A stretch of 64,000 nucleotides of DNA. Origin: Achromobacter aloeverae (GTDB taxonomy: Bacteria > Pseudomonadota > Gammaproteobacteria > Burkholderiales > Burkholderiaceae_B). Under the pieces are notes generated by a model that had not been told where the DNA came from, ran no database searches, and was given only the letters and a program-made list of their open reading frames with translations. Within the stretch, counting starts at the first letter, position 1. Each line of letters opens with the position of its first letter. A program made the position numbers and the translations under genes. Positions 55,446 through 64,000 of the stretch are shown piece by piece. Location: the NCBI RefSeq assembly GCF_004121055.1, contig NZ_PYAL01000001.1, positions 1,240,001 through 1,304,000 on the forward strand. Direction: 5' to 3'.

Positions 55446-56633
55446 CTAGAGGGACTGCCCGACCCGTCGCAGGAAGCCGACGCAGGAAGCCAATTGGTCC
55501 AGGGCGACGTATTCGTCCGCCTTGTGGGCTTGCTCGATATGGCCGGGGCCGCAGACCACGGTCGGTATGCCCAGGCCCTGGAACAGGCCCGCCTCGGTGG
55601 CATAGGCCACCTTGCGCGTGGCCGTGTCGCGGGTCAACGCGCGCACCAGCGCGGTGATGGCGGCCTGCTCCGAGGCCTCCAGGCCGGGCGCCGCGGGCCC
55701 GGTCTCGATCTCGACGCGGGCGTCGGGAAACTCCGCCCGCATGCGCGGCAGCAACTGCTCGTCGACATAGCGCCGGATATCCGCCTGGATGTCCCGCGGC
55801 GACATGCCGGGCAGGTTGCGGAACTCGTAGGTGAACTCGCAGGCGTCGGGAATGGTATTGACCGCGATGCCGCCCTGGATCTGGTTCGTGGTCAGCGTGG
55901 TGAAGGGCACGTCGTAGAACGTATCGTAGGGGCCGTTGGTGCGGTAGGCATCGGCCAGGTCGCGGATATGGCAGATCAGGCGCGCCGCATGTTCGATGGC
56001 GTTGCAGCCCCGCGGCGTCAGCGAGGAATGCGCGGCCCTGCCATGGACCCGGCATCGGAAGACATTGATGCCCTTGTGCGCGACCACCACCTGCATGCCG
56101 GTGGGCTCGCCGACCACGCAGCCCTCCGGCTGGATGCCGCGCTCGCGCAAATCCGCCAGCAGATAGGGCGCGCCGGCGCAGCCCACTTCCTCGTCATAGG
56201 AGAATGCCAGGTGCAGCGGCTTCTTGCGCGGCATCGCCAGGAACTCGGGCACCAGCGCCAGGGTCGCGGCGATGTAGCCTTTCATGTCGCAGGTGCCGCG
56301 CCCGTAGAGCCGCCCTTCCCTTTCGTCCACCGCGAAGGGATCGGAGGACCAGTCCTGGCCATCCACGGGCACCACGTCGGTATGACCGGACAATACGATG
56401 CCCCCCTGCGTGCCGCCGTCCTGGGCGGGCAGCGTGGCGAACAGGTTGGCCTTGTTGCGGGCCGCGTTGTGCACCAGCAGGGCATCGATGCCCTGGCGCT
56501 TGAGCGCGTCGCGCACGGTCTCGATAAGCGCCAGGTTGGAATTGCGGCTGGTGGTGTCGAAAGCGACCAGCGTCCGCAGCCAGTCACGGGTTTGCTGGTC
56601 GGTTTCCCGGGAGGCTTGCGTGGAGGTATCCAT
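55446..56633 (-). CDS. argE: Acetylornithine deacetylase
   Basis: 395 residues, M20A metallohydrolase that frees ornithine from N-acetylornithine. All metal ligands are canonical: His84 (SGHTDVVPV), Asp116 (GRGTCDMKGY), Glu148-Glu149 (YDEEVGCAG), Glu177 (VGEPTGMQ), in contrast to the altered M20 gene at the left edge. The dimerisation domain is between about 190 and 300. The substrate is likely but not proven; some bacteria use this family for other N-acyl amino acids. Confidence 0.92.
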   Translation of the reverse strand: MDTSTQASRETDQQTRDWLRTLVAFDTTSRNSNLALIETVRDALKRQGIDALLVHNAARNKANLFATLPAQDGGTQGGIVLSGHTDVVPVDGQDWSSDPFAVDEREGRLYGRGTCDMKGYIAATLALVPEFLAMPRKKPLHLAFSYDEEVGCAGAPYLLADLRERGIQPEGCVVGEPTGMQVVVAHKGINVFRCRVHGRAAHSSLTPRGCNAIEHAARLICHIRDLADAYRTNGPYDTFYDVPFTTLTTNQIQGGIAVNTIPDACEFTYEFRNLPGMSPRDIQADIRRYVDEQLLPRMRAEFPDARVEIETGPAAPGLEASEQAAITALVRALTRDTATRKVAYATEAGLFQGLGIPTVVCGPGHIEQAHKADEYVALDQLASCVGFLRRVGQSL

Positions 56634-56753
56634 GATGGCGGGCCCTGCGTAGGCGTAACGGTATGCGAAACGGCCAGTTTAGGGTGGCGAAGGCGTAGCC
56701 GTCCATTGAAGCTTATTCACGCCGCGCGCCATGCGCCATGGCCCGGCGCCAAG

Positions 56754-59153
56754 TCACTTGCGCGCCGCGCTGGTCACTCCCGCGACTTCCATCAAGGCCG
56801 CCAGCGCCCGGGACAGGGCCTCCCCGTCCGGCACCTCCACGGTGAAGACCATGTGCGCCAGGGAACTGCGGCTCTGCGTATTGACGCCGATGACGTTCAG
56901 GCGCAGGCGGGCGAAGACTTCGGACAGGTCCCGCAGCAAGCCCGAACGGTCATGCGCCCGGATGCTCACGTCGACCGGGTAAAGCGTGCCGCCGGTCTTG
57001 CCCCAGGTTACCTCGATGACGCGCTCCGGCTCGCGGCTGGCCAGCGCGGCATAGCTATGGCAGTCCGTCCGGTGGATGGACACGCCGCGGCCGCGCGTGA
57101 CGAAGCCCACGATCTCGTCCGGCGGCGCGGGCCGGCAGCAGCGCGCCAACTGCGTCATCAAGGAGCCCACGCCGACCACCAGCACGCCGCTCTTGCCGCT
57201 CTTCTCCGTGCTTTCCGCGCGGCTGGCGTGCGTGACGACTTGCGGCGGTTCCGCGTCGGGGGCCGGTTGCTGGAAAGCGCTGTCGATGTGGCGCAGGCTG
57301 AACTCGTCCTTGGCGGCGGCGACATAGAGGTCGTCCGCGCGGGCGAAACCCAGCTGCTGCGCCAGCTGCTCCAGGTTGACCGCCGTCTTGCCGAGCCGCT
57401 GCAACTCCTTTTCCACCAGGGCCTGACCCTGCGTGATGCGCTGCTGCAGCTCGATGGCATTGAACCAGGCGCGCACCTTGGCGCGCGCGCGCGGGCTGGC
57501 CAGGAAACCCAGCTGGGGATTGAGCCAGTCGCGCGAGGGGCCGCCGGACTTGGCGGCCACGATCTCCACCGTCTGGCCCGTGGCCAGGCGCGTCTGCAGC
57601 GGCACCAGCTGGCCGTCGACGCGCGCGCCGCGGCAGCGATGGCCCAGGTCGGTATGCAGGTGATAGGCGAAATCCACCGGCGTCGAGCCGGCCGGCAGTT
57701 CGATCACGCGGGCTTGCGGAGTGAGGACGTAGATGTGCTCGCCCGCATCCGCCGCGACGGCGGCCTTGCGCGCCTGGCGCGGGGCGCCCGCCTGTCCGGC
57801 GGCGTTGGCCGTGGCCATGCCGGCACCCGCGCCGGCGGGCAAGGGCGCCTCCGCGGCGTCCACGCCGCCCGCGCCGGCCTCGTCCGACGACGCCATCTCG
57901 TCGTTCCACGCCAGCAGCTGGCGCATCCAGGACAACTGGCGATCGTAGTCGCTGGACGCCGACACCTGGCCGCCGCGCGGCCCGGCTTCCTTGTAGCGCC
58001 AATGGGCGGCCATCCCGTACTCGGCGAACTGGTGCATTTCGCGCGTGCGTATCTGCACCTCGAACGGCCGGCCGTCCTCGTCCGCCACGACGGTGTGCAG
58101 CGACCGGTAGCCATTGGGCTTGGGGCGCGAGATATAGTCGTCGAACTCCTGCCCCACCGGCGTCCACATGGCATGGACCAGGGCGAGCGCGGCATAGCAA
58201 TCGCGCACGTCGCCGACGATGACGCGCAACGCGCGCAAGTCGTACAGGTGCGAGAAGTCCAGTTTCTTGACCCGCATCTTGTTCCAGATGCTGTAGATGT
58301 GCTTGGGCCTGCCGCTTACCTCGGCTGCGATGCCGGCCTTGGCCAGGGCTTCCTCCATGCGCGCCACCGCGCCACGGATGAAGGCCTCCCGCTCGACGCG
58401 CTTTTCCTCCAGCAGCCGGGCGATCTGCTTGTAGCGGTCGGGGTCGGTGAAGCGGAAGGCCAGGTCTTCCATCTCCCACTTGATCTGCCAGATGCCCAGG
58501 CGATTGGCCAGGGGCGCATACAGGTCCAGCGTTTCGTGCGCCAGGCGCGGATCGCAGGCCACCTTGGTGGCCGCGTGCCAGCGCAGGCTTTGCAGGCGCG
58601 ACGCCAGGCGCATCAGCACGATGCGCAGGTCGGCGGCCATGGCCAGCAGCATCTTGCGCTGCATTTCCTTTTGCGTGCCGCTGCCGGCGGCGCTGTCGCT
58701 GGCATGGCGCGCCATCACGCCCAGCCGCAGCAGCGCATAGGCGCCCTGGACCAGGCGCGCCACGTCGTCGCCGAACGCCGCGGCCAGGGGATCGGCGCGC
58801 AGGTTCTGGGGCGGCGCCTGCAGGTCCACGGGCAAGGCCGCCAGCACCGCCGCCACGCGGGTCGCGGCATCCGTGTGCAGGCCCGCCAGCACGCGCGCCA
58901 CGCCGGCGGCGTGGACCACCAAGGGCTCGCCCGTGACGGACTGCTGGCCCGTGTAGCGGTCGGCCACCCATCGCGCCGCGCTTTCCAATTGCGCGCGCCC
59001 GGCCGCGTCCAGTCCTGCGGCGGCGGCATCGAGCCAGGCGGCATCGAACCCGACGCCGGAATCGGCGGCGCCGGCGGGCTGCGGGGATTCGGGAACGGGG
59101 GGCGCGGACATCTCGACGACGGAAACAACGGGAACCGGTTGGGAGTTTGACAC
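56754..59153 (-). CDS. relA: (p)ppGpp synthetase RelA
   Basis: 799 residues from a GTG at 59153 (an ATG at 59111 would remove 14). The long RSH architecture is: N-terminal pseudo-hydrolase domain lacking the HD metal motif, synthetase domain (RPKHIYSIWNKM, YDLRALRVIVGDVRDCYAALALVHAMW, PNGYRSLHTVV), TGS domain (about 470-535, VDFAYHLHTDLGHRC), zinc-finger/RIS region (CCRPAPPDEIVGFVTRGRGV) and ACT domain at the end. The loss of the HD site marks it as monofunctional RelA rather than SpoT. It senses uncharged tRNA on the ribosome. The N-terminal 35 residues are Ala/Pro-rich. Confidence 0.95.
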   Translation of the reverse strand: MSNSQPVPVVSVVEMSAPPVPESPQPAGAADSGVGFDAAWLDAAAAGLDAAGRAQLESAARWVADRYTGQQSVTGEPLVVHAAGVARVLAGLHTDAATRVAAVLAALPVDLQAPPQNLRADPLAAAFGDDVARLVQGAYALLRLGVMARHASDSAAGSGTQKEMQRKMLLAMAADLRIVLMRLASRLQSLRWHAATKVACDPRLAHETLDLYAPLANRLGIWQIKWEMEDLAFRFTDPDRYKQIARLLEEKRVEREAFIRGAVARMEEALAKAGIAAEVSGRPKHIYSIWNKMRVKKLDFSHLYDLRALRVIVGDVRDCYAALALVHAMWTPVGQEFDDYISRPKPNGYRSLHTVVADEDGRPFEVQIRTREMHQFAEYGMAAHWRYKEAGPRGGQVSASSDYDRQLSWMRQLLAWNDEMASSDEAGAGGVDAAEAPLPAGAGAGMATANAAGQAGAPRQARKAAVAADAGEHIYVLTPQARVIELPAGSTPVDFAYHLHTDLGHRCRGARVDGQLVPLQTRLATGQTVEIVAAKSGGPSRDWLNPQLGFLASPRARAKVRAWFNAIELQQRITQGQALVEKELQRLGKTAVNLEQLAQQLGFARADDLYVAAAKDEFSLRHIDSAFQQPAPDAEPPQVVTHASRAESTEKSGKSGVLVVGVGSLMTQLARCCRPAPPDEIVGFVTRGRGVSIHRTDCHSYAALASREPERVIEVTWGKTGGTLYPVDVSIRAHDRSGLLRDLSEVFARLRLNVIGVNTQSRSSLAHMVFTVEVPDGEALSRALAALMEVAGVTSAARK

Positions 59154-59253
59154 TCTACACTAAGCACACCGCCGGATCCGGTGGCCAGGACGTCATGCCG
59201 CGCACGGCGGCGCTACCAGACACGCTAAAGGCATAGGACAGGATCGCCCGTTT

Positions 59254-60111
59254 ATGTTTCGATGGCTCAAAGGACGCGGGGCGCGGGACGCGCAGGTGGA
59301 CGCGGTGCGCGCGCGCATCCCCGCGGACCTGTGGGAACAGGTGTTGGACGCCTTTCCCTTCCTCTACCCGCTTGGGCGGGAAGAACAGGCGGCGCTGCTC
59401 GACCGCGCCGCCTGGGTACTGGCCAGCAAGAGCATGAACGGCGCCCGGGGGCTGGCGTTGACCGACTTCATGCGCCTGTGCATCGCCGCCCAGGCCGCCC
59501 TGCCCATCCTCAACCTGCCGCCCGCGCTGTACGAGGGTTGGGACGAGATCATCGTCTATCCGGGCGGCTTCCTCATCCCGCGCCGCCGCGAGGACGAGGA
59601 TGGCGTAGTCCATGAATACGAGGAAGACGCGGCCGGCGAGGCATGGGAAGGCGGGCCGGTACTGGTTTCCTGGGAGGACGCGCGCCACGCGGCCGGCGGC
59701 TACAACGTCGTGATCCACGAATTCGCCCACAAGCTGGACCTGCTCACCGGCGCCGCCGACGGCGTGCCCAGCCTGGCGGGCCGGCGCGACATCGACGGCC
59801 GCGCCTGGCGCCGGGTACTGGAGGACAGCCTGGACAGCTTCCGCGCGGCCCTGGACGCGGTGGAAGCCGCCATCCCGCCGGACGTCGATCCGGAGGGTCC
59901 GGACGCCGATCACTGGTACGGCCAGCTGCCGTTGGACCCGTATGCGGCGACCGACGAAGCGGAATTCTTCGCGGTCAGCTCGGAAAGCTTCTTCGCCGAC
60001 CCCGCACCGTTGGCCGACGCCCTGCCGGACTGGTATGCCCTGCTGCAAGCCTATTACCGGCAGGATCCCCTGACGCGGCTGGAGCGCCATGAGCAGGAGC
60101 AGTCGCCATGA
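59254..60111 (+). CDS. mtfA: MtfA-type zinc peptidase
   Basis: 285 residues. Zn motif HEFAH at 155-159 (NVVIHEFAHKLDLL) with the downstream Glu in EFFAVSSESFF. In E. coli MtfA binds the repressor Mlc and so derepresses ptsG, and has aminopeptidase activity; whether Mlc exists here is unknown. The N-terminal segment VLDAFPFLYPLGREEQAALLD is conserved in the family. The stop overlaps the next gene by 4 bases. Confidence 0.92.
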   Translation: MFRWLKGRGARDAQVDAVRARIPADLWEQVLDAFPFLYPLGREEQAALLDRAAWVLASKSMNGARGLALTDFMRLCIAAQAALPILNLPPALYEGWDEIIVYPGGFLIPRRREDEDGVVHEYEEDAAGEAWEGGPVLVSWEDARHAAGGYNVVIHEFAHKLDLLTGAADGVPSLAGRRDIDGRAWRRVLEDSLDSFRAALDAVEAAIPPDVDPEGPDADHWYGQLPLDPYAATDEAEFFAVSSESFFADPAPLADALPDWYALLQAYYRQDPLTRLERHEQEQSP

Positions 60112-60761
60112 GCGCGCCGGGCCGTCCCAAGCGCGTATCCTCCCCCGGGGAGGAGGTCGCGCAGCGACAGGAGGGTCGTCCATCCAGAACATCGGATAGT
60201 CCAGACCCGGCGCCGCCACGGCTGCTGATCGTCTGGCACAGCCGCACGGGCGCGGCGCTGGGCATGGCGCAAGCCGCGGCCGAGGGCGCGCGCGGCGTGG
60301 CGGAGTGGGCAGCGCGGGAGCAGAGCCCGCCGTCACCACCCGGCGACGCACTGCATATCGCCCTGATGCCCGCGGACGACGTGCAGGCCGCCGACCTGCT
60401 GCGCAGCGAGGGCTATCTTTTCTGCGCGCCGGAAAACCTCGGCAGCCTGAGCGGCGCGATGAAGGAATGCTTCGACCGCTGCTACTACGGCGTTCTCGAC
60501 ACGGACGGCGCCAGCCCGGTCAGCGGGCGCCCCTACGGCCTGATGGTCAGCGCCGGCACGGACGGCAGCGGCGCGGCCCGGCAGATGGAACGCATCTGCA
60601 CCGGCTGGCGGTTGCGGCTGGCGGCGCCGCCCTTGATTGCCCGCAACGGCGCGCAAACGCCGGCCGCCATCCTGGCGCCCAAGACCGTGGCGCCCGAAAT
60701 CCTGCGGGAATGCCGGGAATTGGGGGGATTGCTGGCGGGCTTGCTGCTGATGGCGGGCTAG
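60108..60761 (+). CDS. Flavodoxin-like flavin oxidoreductase
   Basis: 217 residues. After a 35-residue Pro/Ser/Arg-rich tail the fold begins at LLIVWHSRTGAALGMAQAAAEGA, the FMN phosphate loop of flavodoxin-type proteins, and continues with GYLFCAPENLGSLSGAMKECFDRCYY and PYGLMVSAGTDGSGAARQMERI. This is the NADPH-dependent FMN reductase/WrbA-like group. Its start overlaps the mtfA stop (ATGA), so they are cotranscribed. Partner and substrate are unknown; the N-terminal tail may be an overextended start. Confidence 0.85.
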   Translation: MSAPGRPKRVSSPGEEVAQRQEGRPSRTSDSPDPAPPRLLIVWHSRTGAALGMAQAAAEGARGVAEWAAREQSPPSPPGDALHIALMPADDVQAADLLRSEGYLFCAPENLGSLSGAMKECFDRCYYGVLDTDGASPVSGRPYGLMVSAGTDGSGAARQMERICTGWRLRLAAPPLIARNGAQTPAAILAPKTVAPEILRECRELGGLLAGLLLMAG

Positions 60762-60850
60762 GGACCGGCGCTGCGGCGGTCCCGGCTCCGGGCGCCGCTG
60801 AGCGCGTGCCCGGAGCCCGATGCGGCGAGAAGATCAGCCGGACCCCGGCC

Positions 60851-60885
60851 TAAACCCAGGCCTAACCCAGGCCTGAACCCAGGCC
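60851..60885. repeat. Short tandem repeat next to ridA
   Basis: ACCCAGGCC is repeated three times in units of 11 to 12 bases (TAAACCCAGGCC, TAACCCAGGCC, TGAACCCAGGCC), with a degenerate fourth copy (ACTCAGGCC) covering the ridA stop codon. Confidence 0.7.
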
Positions 60886-60892
60886 AAAAAAC

Positions 60893-61246
60893 TCAGGCCA
60901 CGGCGGCCGTGACGACGATCTCGACCTTGTAGTCGGGATTGGCCAGGCGCGCTTCGACGGTGGCGCGGGGAGGCGCGTTGCCGTCGGCGACCCAGGCGTC
61001 CCACGCCTTGTTCATGCCGTCGAATTCCTTCATGTTGGTGATGAAGATCTGGGCCATCAGGATGCGCGACTTGTCGGTGCCGGCCTCGGCCAGCAGCTTG
61101 TCGATGGTCGCCAGCACCTGGGCGGTCTGGCCGGTGATGTCCAGCGTGGCGTCGTCCGGCACCTGGCCGGCCAGGTAGGCAACGCCGTTGTAGACGGCCA
61201 TGTCCGAGAGACGCTTGGCGACGTTGACGCGTTTGATGCTGCTCAT
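60893..61246 (-). CDS. ridA: RidA/YjgF/YER057c family enamine deaminase
   Basis: 117 residues. Hydrolyses reactive enamines/imines released by PLP enzymes. GGAGGGA precedes the ATG at 61246. The family block IFITNMKEFDGMNKAWDAWV and the substrate-binding Arg in PPRATVEARLA are present; the sequence NVAKRLSDMAVYNGVAYLAGQVPDD is typical of the RidA-7/RutC-like subgroup. The mild divergence from RidA-1 means the physiological substrate is open. Confidence 0.9.
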   Translation of the reverse strand: MSSIKRVNVAKRLSDMAVYNGVAYLAGQVPDDATLDITGQTAQVLATIDKLLAEAGTDKSRILMAQIFITNMKEFDGMNKAWDAWVADGNAPPRATVEARLANPDYKVEIVVTAAVA

Positions 61247-61379
61247 GGGGTGATCCCTCCAGTTGTTGGAAACCGATGCGTTGTTGGAAACCGGTGATTA
61301 TCGCTGCGTTCCGCCGGCGCGGGAAAGCGCGCCCGGACGCGGCCGGCCTTCCCTGGTCGACGCGCCGCCCGTGCGGCCC

Positions 61380-62567
61380 TCACTGCCCGACGGGCAGGGG
61401 CGGCAATTCGAACACCTGGCGCAGGTAGGCGAGGTAGGCCGGATCGTCGCACATGGTCTTTTCCGGCGCATCCGACACCTTGGCCACCGGCTGGCCATTG
61501 CAGCGAACCATCTTCATGACGATCTGCAAGGGCTGGTGCCCCAGGTCGTTGGTCAGGTTGGTGCCGATGCCGAAGGACACGCGGCAGCGTCCGGCGAAGC
61601 GGCGCGCCAGCTCGATGGCGCGGGGAAAGGTCAGGGAATCGGAAAACACCAGCGTCTTGGTGCGCGGGTCGACCCGGTTGGCGCGATAGTGCTCGATCAT
61701 GCGTTCGCCCCACACGAAGGGATCGCCCGAATCGTGCCGCGCGCCGTCGAACAGCTTGCAGAAATACATATCGAAATCGCGCAGGAAGGCATTGGTGCCG
61801 TACACGTCGGACAACGCGATTCCGAGGTCGCCACGGTATTCCTTGGCCCAGACCTCCAGTGCGAAGACCTGGGAATCGCGCAGGCGCGGGCCCAGCGCCT
61901 GGCAGGCCTGCAGGTACTCGTGCCCCATGGTGCCCAGGGGCAGCACGGCGTGCTGGCGCGCCAGGGCGACATTGCTGGTCCCGGCGAACATCTTGCCCAT
62001 GGTGGACTTCATGGTGGCCACCACTTCCTGGTGCCAGGCCTTGGAAAAGCGCCGCCGCGTCCCGTACTCGGCGACGCGGAAGTCGACCATGGAGGGATCG
62101 TCCACCACCAGGCTCATCTTCGATTGCAGCCGCGCGCGGCCTTCCTCCAGGTCCGGATGCCGCTTGGTATTGCGGAAATAGACCTCATTGACGATGGCCA
62201 GGACCGGTATCTCGAAAAGTATGGTGTGCAGCCACGGCCCCTTGACCGTAATGGCGATCTCGCCCGCTTCCTTGCCCTCGGCCACGTGGATGCAGCGCTC
62301 GGGCAAATGGAAAAGCTCCAGGAAATCGATGAAGTCGCTCTTGATGAACCGCAGGCTGCCGAGATAATCCAGTTCCTCGCGGGTGAAACGCAACTGGCAC
62401 AAGCCATGGATTTCCGCGCGGATCTCGTCGATATAGGGCCGCAGGTTGATATCGGGCGTCCGGCATTTGTACTGATATTCCACCTGCGCCGCGGGGAAAT
62501 GATGCAGCACCACTTGCATCATGCTGAACTTGTAGAGGTCGGTGTCGAGCAGCGAAGTAATTATCAT
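61380..62567 (-). CDS. pncB: Nicotinate phosphoribosyltransferase
   Basis: 395 residues from the ATG at 62567 ([18 protein letters not shown]). Makes nicotinate mononucleotide in NAD salvage. The conserved [25 protein letters not shown], and [13 protein letters not shown]...[13 protein letters not shown] blocks are present. It lies 133 bases upstream of ridA on the same strand and is divergent from fdxA; no ribosome-binding site of note precedes it. Confidence 0.95.
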   Translation of the reverse strand: MIITSLLDTDLYKFSMMQVVLHHFPAAQVEYQYKCRTPDINLRPYIDEIRAEIHGLCQLRFTREELDYLGSLRFIKSDFIDFLELFHLPERCIHVAEGKEAGEIAITVKGPWLHTILFEIPVLAIVNEVYFRNTKRHPDLEEGRARLQSKMSLVVDDPSMVDFRVAEYGTRRRFSKAWHQEVVATMKSTMGKMFAGTSNVALARQHAVLPLGTMGHEYLQACQALGPRLRDSQVFALEVWAKEYRGDLGIALSDVYGTNAFLRDFDMYFCKLFDGARHDSGDPFVWGERMIEHYRANRVDPRTKTLVFSDSLTFPRAIELARRFAGRCRVSFGIGTNLTNDLGHQPLQIVMKMVRCNGQPVAKVSDAPEKTMCDDPAYLAYLRQVFELPPLPVGQ

Positions 62568-62751
62568 GATGTCGCGTGGGGAGGCCGGCCGTACGGCGTC
62601 TGGCCGTGTAACCCATCCGGCAACCATAGCACAGCGGCCTGGGGACGGTCCGGGGCGACTATGTCCAAGCCAGGGTTATCCCAGGAGGTTTCGCCCGGGT
62701 TTGGGTAAAATCGAGCTTTTCGCGGATAAATAAACCCCGGAGTTCCCCCGC

Positions 62752-63075
62752 ATGACCCACGTCGTCACCGAAAACTGTATCAAATGCAAGTACACCGACT
62801 GTGTGGACGTGTGCCCGGTCGATTGTTTCCGCGCGGGTCCCAATTTCCTGGTGATCGACCCGGACGAGTGCATCGACTGCGCCGTGTGCATCCCCGAGTG
62901 TCCGGCCAATGCCATCTACGCCGAAGAGGACGTGCCGCAGGACCAATTGCAATTCATCGCGCTGAACGCGGAGCTGTCGCCGGAATTCCAGAGCATCAGC
63001 CGCGCGACGAAGCCCCTGCCCGACGCCGATGAATGGAACGGCAAGCCGGACAAGCTGCAGTACCTGGAAAAGTAA
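62752..63075 (+). CDS. fdxA: Seven-iron ferredoxin FdxA
   Basis: 107 residues. By analogy with Azotobacter FdI, Cys9, Cys17 and Cys50 bind the [3Fe-4S] cluster and Cys21, Cys40, Cys43 and Cys46 the [4Fe-4S] cluster ([18 protein letters not shown] and [12 protein letters not shown]). The C-terminal tail [18 protein letters not shown] is standard for FdxA. CGGAG lies nine bases upstream. It is followed 27 bases later by fpr, its likely redox partner. Confidence 0.96.
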   Translation: MTHVVTENCIKCKYTDCVDVCPVDCFRAGPNFLVIDPDECIDCAVCIPECPANAIYAEEDVPQDQLQFIALNAELSPEFQSISRATKPLPDADEWNGKPDKLQYLEK

Positions 63076-63102
63076 AGGGCGCGCGCGCACGCCCGAACCC
63101 CG

Positions 63103-63996
63103 ATGACCGACGTATCCAAATACACGCGCCAAACCGTCACTGAAGTCCGCAGCTGGGTCCCCGGCAAGCTGTTCTCGCTACGGGTGACCCGCGATCCCGC
63201 CTATCTCTTCAAGGCCGGGCAGTTCGCCCGCGTGGGCTTGCCGGCGGCCGACGATCCCGACGGGCCACCGACGCTGTGGCGCGCCTACTCCATGGTTTCC
63301 GGGCCGCTGGAAGACGCGCTGGAGTTTTATTCCATCGTCGTGCCCGAAGGCGAGTTCAGCCCTCGCCTGGCGCAATTGCGCGTGGGCGACAACCTCTATG
63401 TCGAAAAGACCCCCTATGGTTTCCTGACCATAGACCGCTTCTTCCCCGCCGCCACGTCGTCGGCGCCGCCGGAGGCAGCCGCCCTGGAAGCGCCAACCGC
63501 CGCCCCCGCGGCGGGCGCCACGCTGGCAACCCGGGAAACGAAACCCGACCTCTGGCTGCTCGCCACGGGCACCGGCCTGTCGGCCTACCTGTCCATCCTG
63601 CGCGACCCGGCCACCTGGACGTCGTTTCGCCGCATCATCGTGGTCCATGGCGTGCGCCGCGCGGAGGAACTGGCGTACCGCGAGGAAATCGAGAGCTGGT
63701 CCCGCCAGCCCGAATTCGCCCCCATATACCGTGCCGACCCGCGCAAGCTCATCTATCTCGCCATCGCCACGCGCGAGGCCTTGCCCGGCATGCCCAGCGA
63801 GCGCCTGACGACGCTGATCGCCGACGGGCGGCTGGAGCAGTTGGCTGGCGAGCGCCTGGACCCGAAGAGCGCCAAGGTCATGCTCTGCGGCAACCCCGAC
63901 ATGCTGTCGGCGGCACGGAAACTGCTTGGCGAGATGGGCTTCGCGCCCGGCCGGCGCGGCATACCCGGAAACCTGGCGGTGGAAAACTACTGGTGA
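63103..63996 (+). CDS. fpr: Ferredoxin-NADP+ reductase
   Basis: 297 residues, FAD enzyme exchanging electrons between NADP(H) and ferredoxin/flavodoxin. FAD binding is by RAYSMVSGP (about 60-68) and EGEFSPRLAQLRVGD; NADP binding by LLATGTGLSAYLSILRDP (about 152-169). Between the two domains about 33 residues of Ala/Pro/Glu-rich sequence (115-147, PAATSSAPPEAAALEAPTAA) are inserted, making the protein longer than the 250-260 residues usual for the group. It ends at VENYW. Probable operon with fdxA. Confidence 0.94.
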   Translation: MTDVSKYTRQTVTEVRSWVPGKLFSLRVTRDPAYLFKAGQFARVGLPAADDPDGPPTLWRAYSMVSGPLEDALEFYSIVVPEGEFSPRLAQLRVGDNLYVEKTPYGFLTIDRFFPAATSSAPPEAAALEAPTAAPAAGATLATRETKPDLWLLATGTGLSAYLSILRDPATWTSFRRIIVVHGVRRAEELAYREEIESWSRQPEFAPIYRADPRKLIYLAIATREALPGMPSERLTTLIADGRLEQLAGERLDPKSAKVMLCGNPDMLSAARKLLGEMGFAPGRRGIPGNLAVENYW

Positions 63997-64000
63997 TTGG

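Noticed and set aside
55494-59150. 1218-residue open frame antisense to argE and relA
   Set aside because: It spans two genes with clear families on the other strand and has only low-complexity sequence, so it is a shadow frame.

Overview
This is a gene-dense, high-G+C chromosomal window from a Gram-negative betaproteobacterium, most likely of the Alcaligenaceae (Bordetella/Achromobacter type). That placement rests on gene order and protein style: divergent rluC/rne, the run yceD-rpmF-plsX-fabHDG-acpP-fabF-rpoE-rseA-rseB-mucD, the block lepA-lepB-rnc-era-recO, pepA-holC, a PagL lipid A deacylase and two large autotransporters. No rRNA, tRNA, CRISPR array, phage, insertion sequence or replication origin was recognised. 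Nearly all of the window reads as core chromosome; the accessory-looking part is about 1-16 kb and 20.6-25 kb.

Layout. 1-4.3 kb (minus): a peptide-type ABC transporter operon (two permeases, a fused double ATPase) ending in an M20-family hydrolase with altered metal ligands that runs off the left edge. A perfect AT-rich palindrome sits upstream. 4.5-11.6 kb: two autotransporters tail to tail, one with a beta-helix-like passenger and one with a modular glycine-rich passenger resembling mycobacterial PGRS proteins. 11.9-15.8 kb: a CoA-dependent methylmalonate-semialdehyde dehydrogenase, an orphan amino-acid-type ABC binding protein and a divergent LysR regulator with a near-palindromic operator. 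15.9-20.4 kb: lptF (no lptG beside it) divergent from pepA-holC and a small protein gene, then a YccA/Bax1-I membrane protein behind a sigma-E-like promoter. 20.6-24.9 kb: a Tat-signal aldo/keto reductase, two tandem nucleotide-transporter-like membrane proteins and, convergent, a signal-peptide-bearing NADP-binding oxidoreductase.

25-41 kb (minus) is one long co-directional series read right to left: yceD, rpmF, plsX, fabH, fabD, fabG, acpP, fabF, a YgfX-like gene, rpoE, rseA, rseB, mucD/degP, terminator, lepA, lepB, rnc, era, recO. It links fatty-acid/phospholipid synthesis, the envelope-stress sigma factor with its regulators and a periplasmic protease, and translation/secretion/RNA processing. 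acpP has its own strong promoter, and the acpP-fabF gap holds a large nested RNA hairpin that overlaps an intrinsic terminator, which looks like an attenuator. 41.4-43.9 kb (plus): maf, an RsmI-like methylase and a lipoprotein amidase. 44-47.6 kb (minus): msrQ, msrP, gph, rluC. 47.5-51.4 kb (plus): rne with a leader of about 535 nt. 51.5-59.2 kb (minus): pagL, accD, trpA, trpB, argE, relA. 59.3-64 kb: mtfA and a flavodoxin-like gene (plus), ridA and pncB (minus), fdxA and fpr (plus).

The observations I rate highest are the putative acpP-fabF attenuator, the PGRS-like autotransporter, the pair of signal-peptide-bearing nicotinamide-dependent oxidoreductases flanking tandem nucleotide-transporter-like genes, the long rne leader and the candidate sigma-E promoter of yccA. 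I do not see a wholly new multi-gene defence or biosynthetic system.
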